64,000 nt of DNA, from assembly GCA_965140355.1 (NCBI GenBank), contig OZ223193.1, positions 516,865-580,864 on the forward strand. The letters run 5' to 3'. Below, one piece after another: positions 53,986-63,004 of this stretch. The DNA comes from Acetobacterium sp965140355 (GTDB lineage: Bacteria > Bacillota > Clostridia > Eubacteriales > Eubacteriaceae). The stretch's first letter is position 1. Every line of letters starts with the position of its first letter. The notes beneath the pieces are model-generated. The model was given only the letters and a program-made list of their open reading frames with translations, was not told the DNA's origin and searched no databases. The position numbers were made by a program, and so were the translations under genes.

Positions 53986-54035
53986 TCTTATGTTAAGTAA
54001 AAGCATTTGTTTTTGTATTATCTGTTTGCTCGCTG

Positions 54036-54118
54036 AATGAAGGATAATTTGTAATTATCAACTATAAAGGCTGTACTAATTGATATGCCCGTTGGTAAGC
54101 GAATTGGGCTATTTAAAA
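54036..54118 (+). repeat. Left 83-bp inverted repeat
   Basis: It starts AATGAAGGATAATTTG and ends GCTATTTAAAA. It contains an inner dyad GATAAT-TTGTA-ATTATC (54043-54059), which has the size and shape of a tyrosine-recombinase core site. It ends 25 bases before the start of gene 54144-55559. Confidence 0.9.
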
Positions 54119-54143
54119 ATTTTTCATTTTTAGAGGGATGGCT

Positions 54144-55559
54144 ATGAATAATATTATCACATACAAGAAATTCTCCAACAATGGAAATCAAATAAGAGAA
54201 AAAGAGGACTTGACATATACAATATTTGAAGATATAGATTTTTTTGAGACTTCTGATGCTGTATCATTTTTTAGAAGTGATTTTAGAGGTTCAAAATTTA
54301 CAAATATGTATTTTTATAAAAATAACTTCGACCGCGCTGACTTTATTTCATGTGTATTTGATAAGTGTAGATTTAAAAATGTAAATATAGCTTCGAGTGA
54401 AATAAAAAATTGCTATTTTCGCGAAACTATATTTACAACAAATTTATATAATAATACATCAATTCAGGAATGCACTTTCGAGAAATGTACTTTTTTAGAT
54501 GAAAAATTATTGGTGAATATGAAAAACTGTAAATTCGTGGATTGCGAAATAATAAATGTCAGTTTCGAAGGCTCGACAACAGAAAGTATAACATTCGATA
54601 ATTGCAAGATTATAAAATCTGATTTGGCAACAATGCATGCAGAAAGATATATGTTCAAGTCATGTGTACTTAAAGATGTAAGCATAGGGATAAGCTATAT
54701 TTTTGGATATTTATTTTATAACACAAATATTCATGACATGGACATACTATATCGCGGAGAGCAAGTAAGCTTGTCTCAAGAGAATGCATTTAAGCAATAT
54801 ATAATTTCGTTATGGCAAAACGGAAGATATTATGAATTTATAAACGCAAACGTAATATATAAAAATTTTGAGACTATTCCAAGTCTTCTAGAAAAGTCAC
54901 TTGCTGATCTTATTGAAAATCAGAGTCAGATTCGGAAACTAGAAGTTTGTAATATACTTGATATGCTGTTATTTTATTTTATGAATAATGTTTTTCCTTT
55001 TGAAATTTATTTGAAAATTAGTGAAACACTTGACGATTTTTCGTGGAATAAATTCAATTTCGATGAGTATTTAGTTTATTATCCAAAGGTGCAACAAATT
55101 AAGATGATGTTATCCAGTCGTAAATATGATGATAAATTTATAATGAGTGCAACAGAAAGCATTTCTTTTGTGACATTTCATTGTAAAACGGAAGATTATG
55201 AAAAGGCTTTAAGTATTTCATCAGAATGTCTAAAATCAGTATGTGAAAAACTTGGCATCGACAATAGCTTTAAACTAATTGATTCTCAGAAAGGTTCGTG
55301 GTTAATAACTTTCGCTGTAGTTTCAGCTTGTGCGCTTTTATTGCCCAAAATAGTTAAAAGCTATTCTGGGCTAATTTTTGAAATTAATACTAAAAGGCAA
55401 TTAAGTAAACGGCTATCCGATAAATTAGATCAAAGCAATTTAAGTATTAATGATTTAAAACTTATAGCTGATACAGCGGCATCATCTGGTATTATTAGTG
55501 CAAATGGTGACAAGTTTGAAATTTCTGATTTAGTTGACTTGATTAAGATAGGTATCTAA
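54144..55559 (+). CDS. Pentapeptide-repeat-like protein with C-terminal membrane segment
   Basis: A 471-residue protein, start MNNIITYKKFSNNGNQIREK (GAGGG 6 bases upstream; an ATG at 54138 is too close). Residues ~40-180 show a five-residue pattern with aromatic or Cys centres (FRSDFRGSKF, FDRADFISCVFDKCRF, CTFEKCTF, CKFVDCEI), a right-handed beta-helix. A helical middle follows. Residues ~385-415 have DSQKGSWLITFAVVSACALL, a likely membrane segment, then a charged tail. GSW before a membrane segment is seen in some bacterial conflict proteins. Its function is unknown. Confidence 0.65.
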   Translation: MNNIITYKKFSNNGNQIREKEDLTYTIFEDIDFFETSDAVSFFRSDFRGSKFTNMYFYKNNFDRADFISCVFDKCRFKNVNIASSEIKNCYFRETIFTTNLYNNTSIQECTFEKCTFLDEKLLVNMKNCKFVDCEIINVSFEGSTTESITFDNCKIIKSDLATMHAERYMFKSCVLKDVSIGISYIFGYLFYNTNIHDMDILYRGEQVSLSQENAFKQYIISLWQNGRYYEFINANVIYKNFETIPSLLEKSLADLIENQSQIRKLEVCNILDMLLFYFMNNVFPFEIYLKISETLDDFSWNKFNFDEYLVYYPKVQQIKMMLSSRKYDDKFIMSATESISFVTFHCKTEDYEKALSISSECLKSVCEKLGIDNSFKLIDSQKGSWLITFAVVSACALLLPKIVKSYSGLIFEINTKRQLSKRLSDKLDQSNLSINDLKLIADTAASSGIISANGDKFEISDLVDLIKIGI

Positions 55560-56717
55560 CAAAACATAAATACTTGTAATGAGGTTTTTTAATGTTAAAT
55601 TTACCCTAAAGTAATAAAACTGTTTATCAAAATAGAGATATCGATCATGAGGAATTGTTAAAATATTGGTATCATCCATAATTTTAATGGCAGCATGATC
55701 ACTAGAAGTGCATTTTAAACAACTATATGGTATGCCTAATATGCAGAAATATCCGCTACTGCAATCACTTATTGATAATTTTGTATTTGCAATTGTGGTA
55801 CAAAGAAGTTCATAATTTGATTTTGCAAACAGTATATTTTCATTTATTTGATTTAAAACGGTGTTTCTGTTTGTTTTTGCATAAATTTGTTGAATAATTG
55901 TTATTTGTGAATAGACTAGGGAGCCAATGGTATAAGTTGAACATCTCTCAAAATTGCGAATGAATTCTGAAGAACCAAAAACTAGACAGTTTTTTAATCC
56001 ATTTAAAAATAAACGTTTAGATACAGATTCTATCAAAATGATGTTTGAAAAATCGCGAACCATATTAACCAAGAATTTGTTAATGATGGTTCGTTCACTA
56101 TTCCATTCCATACCACCATAAATATAATCTATGAATAGATGTATGTCGTATTTCTTACAAATATCGTTTATAAAGAAGTAATCGGCAGAATGTATTGGCA
56201 CGCCAGTACCAAATATTGGGTCATTTAGTATAAGTAAATTTATTTTTTTTTCACTTATTATTTGCTCAAGTTTTGCGTAGTCTATTGACAGCTTGCCATT
56301 GCTAATCACTTGCATATACTCTATATCAGCTTTCATATCACGTAAAACGTTTATATATGTAAAATAAATTGGTGACAATAAAACAGCTTTTATTTTTTTT
56401 ATTTGGTTGAGCATTTGTAGAATGACAAATGCACTTGTTGTTCCGTTTGGAGCAAACACAAAATTATGTGTGCTGATTTCAATATTTTGTGGTATGAAAA
56501 CTTCTTTATTATACCATGTTTTTAATTCTTGCATTTCGTCCATAAAGAAATATTTGGATCGATTATCTTCATACAGTTCAACCGCATTTTTTACTAAATT
56601 GCTGTTAAAACTTAGAGTATCATTTTCTTTTTCCCACGTTGATATAAAACAAGTAGTTTCATCTATGTACTCAATAAATTTTCCTATAGTTGTATCGTGA
56701 TTTTCTTTGATCTTCAT
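55530..56717 (-). CDS. Fold-type I PLP enzyme, aminotransferase-like
   Basis: A 395-residue protein starting MKIKENHDTTIGKFIEYIDE (GGGGTG 5 bases upstream). Class I/II aminotransferase features: a binding loop APNGTTSAF, LILNDPIFGTG (Asn-Asp-Pro in place of the usual Asn-Pro), FIDYIYGGMEWNS (Asp and Tyr that contact PLP), and SVSKRLFLNGLK with the likely Schiff-base Lys. It is divergent from well-known aminotransferases, so the substrate is unknown. It converges on the pentapeptide gene and overlaps its end by 30 bases. Confidence 0.72.
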   Translation of the reverse strand: MKIKENHDTTIGKFIEYIDETTCFISTWEKENDTLSFNSNLVKNAVELYEDNRSKYFFMDEMQELKTWYNKEVFIPQNIEISTHNFVFAPNGTTSAFVILQMLNQIKKIKAVLLSPIYFTYINVLRDMKADIEYMQVISNGKLSIDYAKLEQIISEKKINLLILNDPIFGTGVPIHSADYFFINDICKKYDIHLFIDYIYGGMEWNSERTIINKFLVNMVRDFSNIILIESVSKRLFLNGLKNCLVFGSSEFIRNFERCSTYTIGSLVYSQITIIQQIYAKTNRNTVLNQINENILFAKSNYELLCTTIANTKLSISDCSSGYFCILGIPYSCLKCTSSDHAAIKIMDDTNILTIPHDRYLYFDKQFYYFRVNLTLKNLITSIYVLLDTYLNQVN

Positions 56718-56748
56718 GATTACACCCCAAATCATCTTCTTTAAGACG

Positions 56749-56831
56749 TTTTAAATAGCCCAATTCGCTTACCAACGGGCATATCAATTAGTACAGCCTT
56801 TATAGTTGATAATTACAAATTATCCTTCATT
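56749..56831 (-). repeat. Right 83-bp inverted repeat
   Basis: Exact reverse complement of 54036-54118. It ends 31 bases before the start of gene 55530-56717. No direct target duplication is seen in the bases just outside the two repeats. Confidence 0.9.
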
Positions 56832-57300
56832 TAATAATTTATTGATTTAAATTATAGCATAATGATTCATCAATTACACTATTAACTGTAAAATAAAGCC
56901 ATTATATTTCATTATATTTAATATTTAAGCAACGAATAACGTCTTTTTTTATTATTCATTTCAATTGTAAATGACATGTCCAAAATTTTCAAACAAAAAA
57001 ATCATCCTATGATTGATTTGAATTCTATAATTAGACATAATTTTCATCATTCGCTTATAATTATTTTCAATAAACACGTTTCCAGAAAAAATATCCTTAG
57101 TTATTAGAGAATGGCTCTGTAATTTTATTTTAAGAACTTACAGAGTCATCAATAAATTACTCTCTTGTTTTTAATCATTTTCTTTGATTTTTTCCAGGAT
57201 GTTTCTGGCTTCGTCCTCCGAAATTACTGCTTTACTTTCAATCTTTTAAGCTTCATCATCTGGTTATTTCACTAAATTAAAAAGTTTTTTATCTTACCTT
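56832..57300. other. Gene-poor region with hairpin and gene-end relic
   Basis: ATGGCTCTGTAA (57112-57123) and TTACAGAGTCAT (57139-57150) form a stem. On the minus strand 57173-57246 encodes IESKAVISEDEARNILEKIK then END and a stop, the tail of some lost gene without a start. Nothing else is seen. Confidence 0.35.
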
Positions 57301-58197
57301 TCAATTGTTATGATATGCCTTATCAATAATTATTTTTGCTTTTTCAAAATCCGCTTCTGTTTTAATAAGAATCTGTAAATCACCAGTACCAAAATGACCA
57401 ATTCCTGTCATATCCCTTGTGAAACCATCTTCAAGGTCTATTTCATCGGGGTTTAACCTCATATGCAACAAGATCTTACTTTGATATATTTCAGCGCAAA
57501 TAAAATTCTTAACTTTTTTAAACGCAACATACAACTTTAGTTGATTTTCAGTTATATCGTCTCCCAATGATAAAATATAGTCTTTAATGGTTCCATAAAT
57601 ATCTTGTAATTTTTGGGGAGCGCCCTCATATTGCTGTAAAAATGTTTTATCAGTTCCACTTTTTTTAGGTAAATTAATCCCTAAGTTCTCTACTATAGGT
57701 TTAACAACCGGTGCGTTAAGATGCTCAAATAGTATTAAATCATTACCAAATTTTTTATATCGCACAAGTTTTATATTTCTTTGCATTTGATTGACGGCAT
57801 GTTCATCAAACTTTGTAAAATCGCTGGCAATACAAATAACACAGGGAATACTCCAATCAATTTCATTTGCTTTTTCTATGCCCAGAGTCTCCATGACCAG
57901 TAATTTAAAATCCGCCATATGATCTAACAGCCAGTCAAGATAAAATAATCCTTGATTAATAACATTTTCATTAACACTTCGTTTGTATTCAAAAATAACA
58001 GGACAGTTATTCTCGTCAATTCCTAAGCTGTCAATCCGTCCATTCGTTATTTGAAATTCACTCTTAAGAAAGGTTACTCCGAAGAAAGCTGACATATTTT
58101 TTTCAATCAGTATCTGAAGCTCCTTCTCTAGAGTAACAGAGGTGGAAGGAAGCTCAGAAACACCATTTTGTACAGAGAATAATTTAATTTCAGCCAT
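57301..58197 (-). CDS. PD-(D/E)XK nuclease-fold protein with DUF5655 domain
   Basis: A 298-residue protein. The N-terminal half has the NucS/DUF91-like nuclease core: NGRIDSLGIDENNCPVIFEY followed by KRS, with Asp and the Glu-x-Lys motif (EYK). The C-terminal ~110 residues (LYVAFKKVKNFICAEIYQSK, DMTGIGHFGTGDLQILIKT) match DUF5655, a predicted nucleic-acid-linked module often found with such nucleases. It may be a restriction or defence-type nuclease. It lies next to the mobile cassette. Confidence 0.78.
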   Translation of the reverse strand: MAEIKLFSVQNGVSELPSTSVTLEKELQILIEKNMSAFFGVTFLKSEFQITNGRIDSLGIDENNCPVIFEYKRSVNENVINQGLFYLDWLLDHMADFKLLVMETLGIEKANEIDWSIPCVICIASDFTKFDEHAVNQMQRNIKLVRYKKFGNDLILFEHLNAPVVKPIVENLGINLPKKSGTDKTFLQQYEGAPQKLQDIYGTIKDYILSLGDDITENQLKLYVAFKKVKNFICAEIYQSKILLHMRLNPDEIDLEDGFTRDMTGIGHFGTGDLQILIKTEADFEKAKIIIDKAYHNN

Positions 58198-58382
58198 TTT
58201 ACGACTCCTTGCTGCATTTCAATTTTTAATTACCATCTTGATGAGCTACAATCAATTTTATCAGTATTAAAACTAATTGTATCAGAAATTTAAAATAATT
58301 AAAGTTATTCTTCACGCTTAAAAAACATAAAAAATCTGTTCCTAACGTGACCGATACTATCTAACATTATATTTGCTGCGTC

Positions 58383-58523
58383 GTCGTTCATGGTAATAAA
58401 GTCGGTCAGAATCCGGACGGCGGATTACTCAGCATTAAATTATACCATCAACCACACCAACCAATCCCTACTGTCGAAGATATCCTAACAAGGATTGTTT
58501 GGATACCGTTTTATCCAAAGTAA
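58383..58523 (+). pseudogene. C-terminal relic of an unidentified gene
   Basis: The + strand reads VVHGNKVGQNPDGGLLSIKL, then YHQPHQPIPTVEDILTRIVW and IPFYPK before a stop. The wording looks coding, but there is no start or ribosome site. The family is not recognised. The rest of 58198-58648 is empty apart from a terminator. Confidence 0.3.
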
Positions 58524-58539
58524 TCACAAAAGCAAAAAA

Positions 58540-58575
58540 AAAAACGGTTGGCACAAGGCCTCGCCCACCGTTTTT
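58540..58575 (-). terminator. Terminator of the DUF3089 gene
   Basis: AAAAACGGT and ACCGTTTTT pair, with an inner GG/CC; a long T-run follows on the minus strand. Confidence 0.8.
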
Positions 58576-58648
58576 CGATTTTTCTGATATGGCTATATTT
58601 TCTGAGGAAAAAGCTTGTCGGTAACAATCAAAACGTCGCGAGAGCAGA

Positions 58649-59641
58649 CTAACTCAAATAATTGCCGATCCGTTCTTTGACATTCTCTTGCAGGTTGCGA
58701 TAGAAAAACTGGTAGTCATAGAGGTGATATACACCCTCCTGGAAAATATCAAGAACGGGGGGGAAATCGGCTGGAGTCACATCACTTACCCGCAGGGTAC
58801 CTCGAACAGGATCAAGATAGGCCCCAGTCAGGTTGGGTACCTCTTTGACAATGCCACCGGTATAATCGGTAAAGACAGCGCCTTTATTTTCGCTGGCCGC
58901 CGCTGGCGTGCTGTCGGTTTTCCAGTTTAGGGGGTTGATCCCCAGGGTTTGATCAGGCACAATCAAGGAGCTTTGAATCCCCTCGGCTTCGGAGTTAAAG
59001 GAAATAATCACACCGGTATCTCCGGAATGCTGTGCCATTTTTAAAAAGGGATAATTGTTCAAATCTTCCGGGGTCACCCGCCAGCCAATCAGATAAGCGG
59101 CCACCAACTGGTCGTTGAGCGCCGGATCATCAAATTTTTCGGCCATCAGACGCAGCAGCATTTCCGAACCCTGGCTAAAGCCGGCTAAAATAAAGGGCCG
59201 ACCCTGATTATAATCTTTCAGGTAGCGGTCAAAAGCCGTGGCCACATCGGCGTAGGCCAAATCAAAATAGGGTGCGGCGGCAGTATCCTCCATGGTGTAG
59301 GCGTTTAGGGCCGCCTGCCGATAATAGGGGGCAAAAAAATTGGTGCCACCATCGTAGAGACCTTTTTCCATATTGGTCGCGCCGAGAAATTGAGCCTTGG
59401 TTTCTTCATCACCAAGGTCCATGGAATGGGCATCCGCAGTCCCCAGATAAACCGTCGGGGCGACAAAAAAAACATCACAGTCTTTGGTGATATTTTCATT
59501 TAGCGGCAAATAAGCCCAGTTTTCAGCTTTGCTGTAATCCACCCCCACCGCTTGCGAAACGCATCCGCTCAGACACAGACAAATAACCAGAACGACCGCC
59601 AAAAGTACGGCCGTGGCTGAACGATTGATTCTTGTTTTCAT
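58649..59641 (-). CDS. DUF3089 lipoprotein, alpha/beta-hydrolase-like
   Basis: A 330-residue protein with a lipoprotein signal peptide ending LCLSGC (Cys27). The mature part shows CDVFFVAPTVYLG, the nucleophile elbow ILAGFSQGSEMLLRLM (GFSQG Ser) and AYLIGWRVTP, matching DUF3089 proteins of the alpha/beta-hydrolase clan. It is probably a surface-bound esterase or peptidase of unknown substrate. GC content and codon use look higher than in neighbouring genes. AAGGAGG precedes the ATG. Confidence 0.85.
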   Translation of the reverse strand: MKTRINRSATAVLLAVVLVICLCLSGCVSQAVGVDYSKAENWAYLPLNENITKDCDVFFVAPTVYLGTADAHSMDLGDEETKAQFLGATNMEKGLYDGGTNFFAPYYRQAALNAYTMEDTAAAPYFDLAYADVATAFDRYLKDYNQGRPFILAGFSQGSEMLLRLMAEKFDDPALNDQLVAAYLIGWRVTPEDLNNYPFLKMAQHSGDTGVIISFNSEAEGIQSSLIVPDQTLGINPLNWKTDSTPAAASENKGAVFTDYTGGIVKEVPNLTGAYLDPVRGTLRVSDVTPADFPPVLDIFQEGVYHLYDYQFFYRNLQENVKERIGNYLS

Positions 59642-59875
59642 AAATTCCTCCTTTTTTCTTTATTTTTTCTGCCAAATCGGCAAGCTAATCTGCCGACAAA
59701 CTTCTTGCTTTAACATGCTCCCCTTGCTTTAGAATGTCATCACTTTATTTATCCATTACAAAAATATTTTCTTTTACTTTTCCATGATCACTACAGCTAA
59801 ATCAAATGTATTATCTAGACATATCGAGTAGCTAGAAATCCAGATAATTAGTCCGGATTTTTTTCCTCGCACAAA

Positions 59876-59905
59876 CAAAAAACCTGCTACATAACGTAAC
59901 AGGTT
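59876..59905 (-). terminator. Terminator of the tRNA-Ser pair
   Basis: AACCTGCTAC and GTAACAGGTT pair with one mismatch; on the minus strand TTTTTT follows. It lies 35 bases below the second tRNA. Confidence 0.75.
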
Positions 59906-59939
59906 CTATCTAACATCAATGTTGATGCGTAGTTCATGG

Positions 59940-60031
59940 TGGCGGAGAAGGTGGGATTTGAACCCACGCACCGCGTTAACGGCCTATACCCTTAGCAGGG
60001 GCACCTCTTATAGCCACTTGAGTACTTCTCC
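59940..60031 (-). tRNA. tRNA-Ser (anticodon GCU)
   Basis: The acceptor stem GGAGAAG pairs with CTTCTCC, followed by discriminator G and encoded CCA. The anticodon loop CTGCTAA gives GCU. A long variable arm and GGGTTCAAATCCC in the T-arm are typical of class II tRNA-Ser. Confidence 0.95.
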
Positions 60032-60077
60032 AAAGGTAATAATGCATAATGTATCTATTTCATTTTCAAGCATTTGA

Positions 60078-60166
60078 TGGCCGAGAGGGTGGGATTCGAA
60101 CCCACGTGGGCTTGCACCCTAACGGTTTTCAAGACCGCCCCGTTATGACCACTTCGGTACCTCTCG
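60078..60166 (-). tRNA. tRNA-Ser (anticodon UGA)
   Basis: The acceptor stem starts CGAGAGG and closes with CCCTCTCG, then G and CCA. The anticodon loop CTTGAAA gives UGA. The variable arm is long and the T-arm contains GGTTCGAATCC. It lies 46 bases upstream of the GCU tRNA, so they are probably cotranscribed. Confidence 0.95.
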
Positions 60167-60238
60167 TAATTCAAAATGCAAGATTAATATTACCAGTGAA
60201 ACATCATATTGTCAAGTGTTTTTCAAAACTTTTTTTAT

Positions 60239-61302
60239 TTATATTTTTACAATCCAGTTAAGCGGATCTTCTAGCTTACCTGTTTGGACACCATATAACG
60301 TATCATATATTTTTTGCGAGTATTTGCCGATTTCACCGTTATTAAAGACCATTTCGGCATCTTTCCACCCTAGTACACCAATGGGCGAAATAACGGCCGC
60401 TGTGCCGGTTGCAAACGCTTCTTTTATTTTACCTTGCTGATAGGCCTTCATAAAGTTCATCAATGGTAATGCGACGTTCTTGAACGGTTTCTCCCCAATG
60501 TTTCAATAAATCGATGACACTGTTTTCTCGTGATTCCATTCAAGATGGTACCTTCCAGTGATGGGGTAACAAAAACACCGTCAATCAGAAAGAAAACATT
60601 ACTTGTTCCTACTTCTTCAATATATTGTCTTTTTTCACCATCGAGCCATAAAATCTGTTCAAAACCCATTTCATGAACTTTTTCCTGAGCCGCCAGACCG
60701 CCGGCATAATTTCCGCCACACTTAGCTTCCCCGGTACCGCCGCGAACCGTTCGGGCATAATCAGATTCAACATAAATTCGACTTGGTACCATTCCACCTT
60801 TATAATATGAACCGACCGGAGACATAATAATCATAAATTTATAACGTTTGGAAACACGAACCCCAATAAAGGGATCGGTAGCAAAAACAAACGGCCGGAT
60901 ATAAAGCGACGTCCCTGGCGATTGCGGAATCCAGCTCTCATCCATTTTAATTAACTGCTTAAGCGCTTCCAATAAAAAATCTTCATCAATTTGTGGAATA
61001 CACATTCGCTCATTCGATCGATTCATCCGTTTAAAGTTTTCTTCCGGTCTAAACAGTTGTACCTCTCCATTCGGCGTTTTATAGGCTTTTAAGCCTTCAA
61101 AAACTTCTTGGGCATAATGAAGAACCATTGCCGACGGCATGATCTCTATCGGGCCATATGGCTTAATAACAGCATCATGCCACCCGATTCCTTCGGTATA
61201 GTCTAATTCAAACATATAATCTGTGAATTCAACACCAAAAATCAATGAATCTTCTTCTGGTTTTTCCTTAGGGTTTACCGTTTTAACAATTTTAATTTCC
61301 AT
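60239..61302 (-). pseudogene. ilvE: Branched-chain amino acid aminotransferase, with two frameshifts
   Basis: The start is MEIKIVKTVNPKEKPEED (GGAGG 6 bases upstream). Family motifs: VFEGLKAYKTPNGEVQLFRP, IRPFVFATDP, GEAKCGGNYAGGLAAQEKV (PLP Lys), EEVGTSNVFF, EGTILNGITR. The frame breaks twice near the end. Removing one A from the 4-base run at 60523-60526 gives NSVIDLLKHWGETVQERRIT, and removing one A at 60434-60435 gives GKIKEAFATGTAAVISPIGV to the stop at 60239. With both repaired the length is normal (~353). It converts Val/Leu/Ile to keto acids; a real loss would be costly, so sequence error is plausible. Confidence 0.85.
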
Positions 61303-61357
61303 GTTTTCCTCCGATATCCATAGCATCATAACAAAGGCTATTTTGTTTCATAAGATT

Positions 61358-61387
61358 AGTATAACAATCTTTGTATACAAAATACAA
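61358..61387 (-). promoter_or_regulatory. Candidate ilvE promoter with spacer palindrome
   Basis: On the minus strand TTGTAT (61387-61382), an 18-base spacer and TATACT (61363-61358). The spacer carries the perfect 12-base palindrome TTTGTATACAAA (61370-61381), a possible repressor site. Confidence 0.45.
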
Positions 61388-61590
61388 GGGTATTTTTTGA
61401 GAATCATGTTTTTTCTAAATACATCCTCTCTTCACTATCTTATGTAAACACAATCTTATCTTTTAATGCCACCATAACCATTTTGCGCCATTAATTTAAA
61501 AACCTCATTCAAGCAAGATAACACTGTCGATAATTTGCTATGGCGTTATCCTGTTCTCAAAAACTATTTTTATTTAAAATCGCGCAATTA

Positions 61591-61620
61591 AAAAACGATG
61601 AATTTTCATCCACCGTTTTT
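61591..61620 (-). terminator. Terminator of the yabE-like gene
   Basis: AAAAACG and CGTTTTT flank GATGAAAATTCATC (on the minus strand), a small stem followed by T residues. It lies right after the stop at 61626. Confidence 0.6.
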
Positions 61621-61625
61621 ATCAT

Positions 61626-62703
61626 CTATTCTACAAAATATATTTCGATGTTTTGTCTTCCCCATGCGATACAATCTTCTTCATTATCCATAAAAATATC
61701 AATAATTCCATAACCTACGGCTCCGCCGCGATCTTCGACAGTATAAACCCCGCCAAGTGCTGGTATATATACTTTAGTTCCGAAAGGAATACCACCCCAT
61801 GTTGCAATGGTTCGTCCCTCCTGTGGAACTGTTCCTGAAGCGGTTGTATTTCCTGTTGCCGTATAAGCGGTTGCACTAACAACCATACTGCCTTTAAAAC
61901 CATCGTCCTGTTTGGCTGTATCACTGCCACTGCTTGGAGCATCTTTTTCGACATTAACACTCCCATTAACCGACGATACCTTGACGGCATCCGGCATTGT
62001 AACAGTAGTTGATGGCCCTACCTCAATAATTTCTTCAACTGCGGGCATAATTACTTCACTGGTTATTACTTCCCGACTAACTTCAATCCCATTTTCGTAG
62101 CGAATCCGTTCTTTCATATTCGCTTTTCCGCTTTGTCCGACCTGGACGACAACCCGGGTTCCCGATGGCAAATCAGGATTTTCGGAAATAGTTGCCTTCA
62201 TCGCAATGTCCTTTGATGCCGCTTGATTCGACATAAGATATCCGTGTTACTTTAATATCTCCCGTTTTGGCTGTTAACGGCGTATTTTCACCTGGCTCAA
62301 CCTTATCATCTTCATCGGGTTTTACCCCATTTTCTTCAAGCACATCGCCAACAGTCGCTGCTCCTGATAAGTAAGTAATGGTTTTTCCGTCAACTAAAAT
62401 ATTTCCTGATAGCTTCTTCTCAATTTCAACATCGATAATATCCTTAAATAAGGTATTTAAGGGCGCGCTATATTTGTATTCGTCACTTACGGGAAGATCA
62501 TTTGCAATCAGAACTTCCTCTAGGGATTCGAGCAGTTTTCCTCTAGCTGTGTATACCTTGCCTTCGAGATTAACCTGAACCTCTTTTTCAACGGTAAAAG
62601 CACTGGAAACACCCACAACCAGAAGTAGAATTAAGGCAATAATTCCAATCCTAACGCCGGGATATCGCTTGAGGAAACCAACTGTTTCTCTCTCTCTATT
62701 CAT
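61626..62703 (-). pseudogene. YabE-like DUF348-G5-3D cell-wall protein, frameshifted
   Basis: The upstream frame (62703 down) has a membrane anchor (residues ~17-38) and two DUF348 repeats (EKEVQVNLEGKVYTARGKL, LVDGKTITYLSGAATVGDVL), then starts a G5 domain (KVTRISYVES). The downstream frame finishes the G5 (LPSGTRVVVQVGQSGKANMK) and ends in a 3D domain: SATAYTATG, PFGTKVYIPALGGVYTVEDR, DIFM. Removing one base near 62222-62236 fuses them into a ~358-residue protein typical of YabE/Rpf-like peptidoglycan hydrolases. It is an error or a recent mutation. Confidence 0.8.
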
Positions 62704-63004
62704 ATAATAATACCTTTCATTTTGTCAAAATTGCATAAATAAAAGTTACACGTTTGTTACAGTAAGTTTACCACCCAACCCATTTGATGTCAAGTTTTTT
62801 GTGGCCTTTGCGGGTCCAAATGGTGACTCCCATCCCAATTACAAACCGTCTTTTATCGCATTCTAAGGCCATAATGGGGGAACCTGCAAATTTTTGCCAA
62901 GCTGTTTTTTTATCATTTGGAGGCTCATAAGGCTAGTTTTTAGGAAACTATTCTATACTACATCTTGTGCTTATCGGCACTCAAATTTAACGAACGGAGA
63001 ACTT
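62704..63004. other. Divergent promoter region of yabE-like and mutY
   Basis: No gene. TAGTTT-TTAGG-AAACTA at about 62934-62950 is a small hairpin ahead of mutY. No promoter with good spacing was found. Confidence 0.3.

Larger units (their letters stand above)
54036..56831. mobile_element. Two-gene cassette bounded by perfect 83-bp inverted repeats
   Basis: Identical 83-base sequences in opposite orientation (54036-54118 and 56749-56831) enclose two convergent genes whose 3' ends overlap by 30 bases. No transposase lies inside. A tyrosine recombinase gene ends 50 bp outside the left repeat. The two genes are more AT-rich than the surroundings. This layout fits either an invertible segment that alternates which gene faces the outside promoter, or a mobile cassette moved by the adjacent recombinase. 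Confidence 0.75.

Noticed and set aside
58198..58540. Fourth copy of the structured intergenic element
   Set aside because: Short stretches (ACCGATA, CAAGGATT) recall the family, but there are no paired GTACCGACAA-type ends.
59940..60166. tRNA genes as an integration site
   Set aside because: No integrase or repeated tRNA 3' end was seen next to the tRNA-Ser pair.
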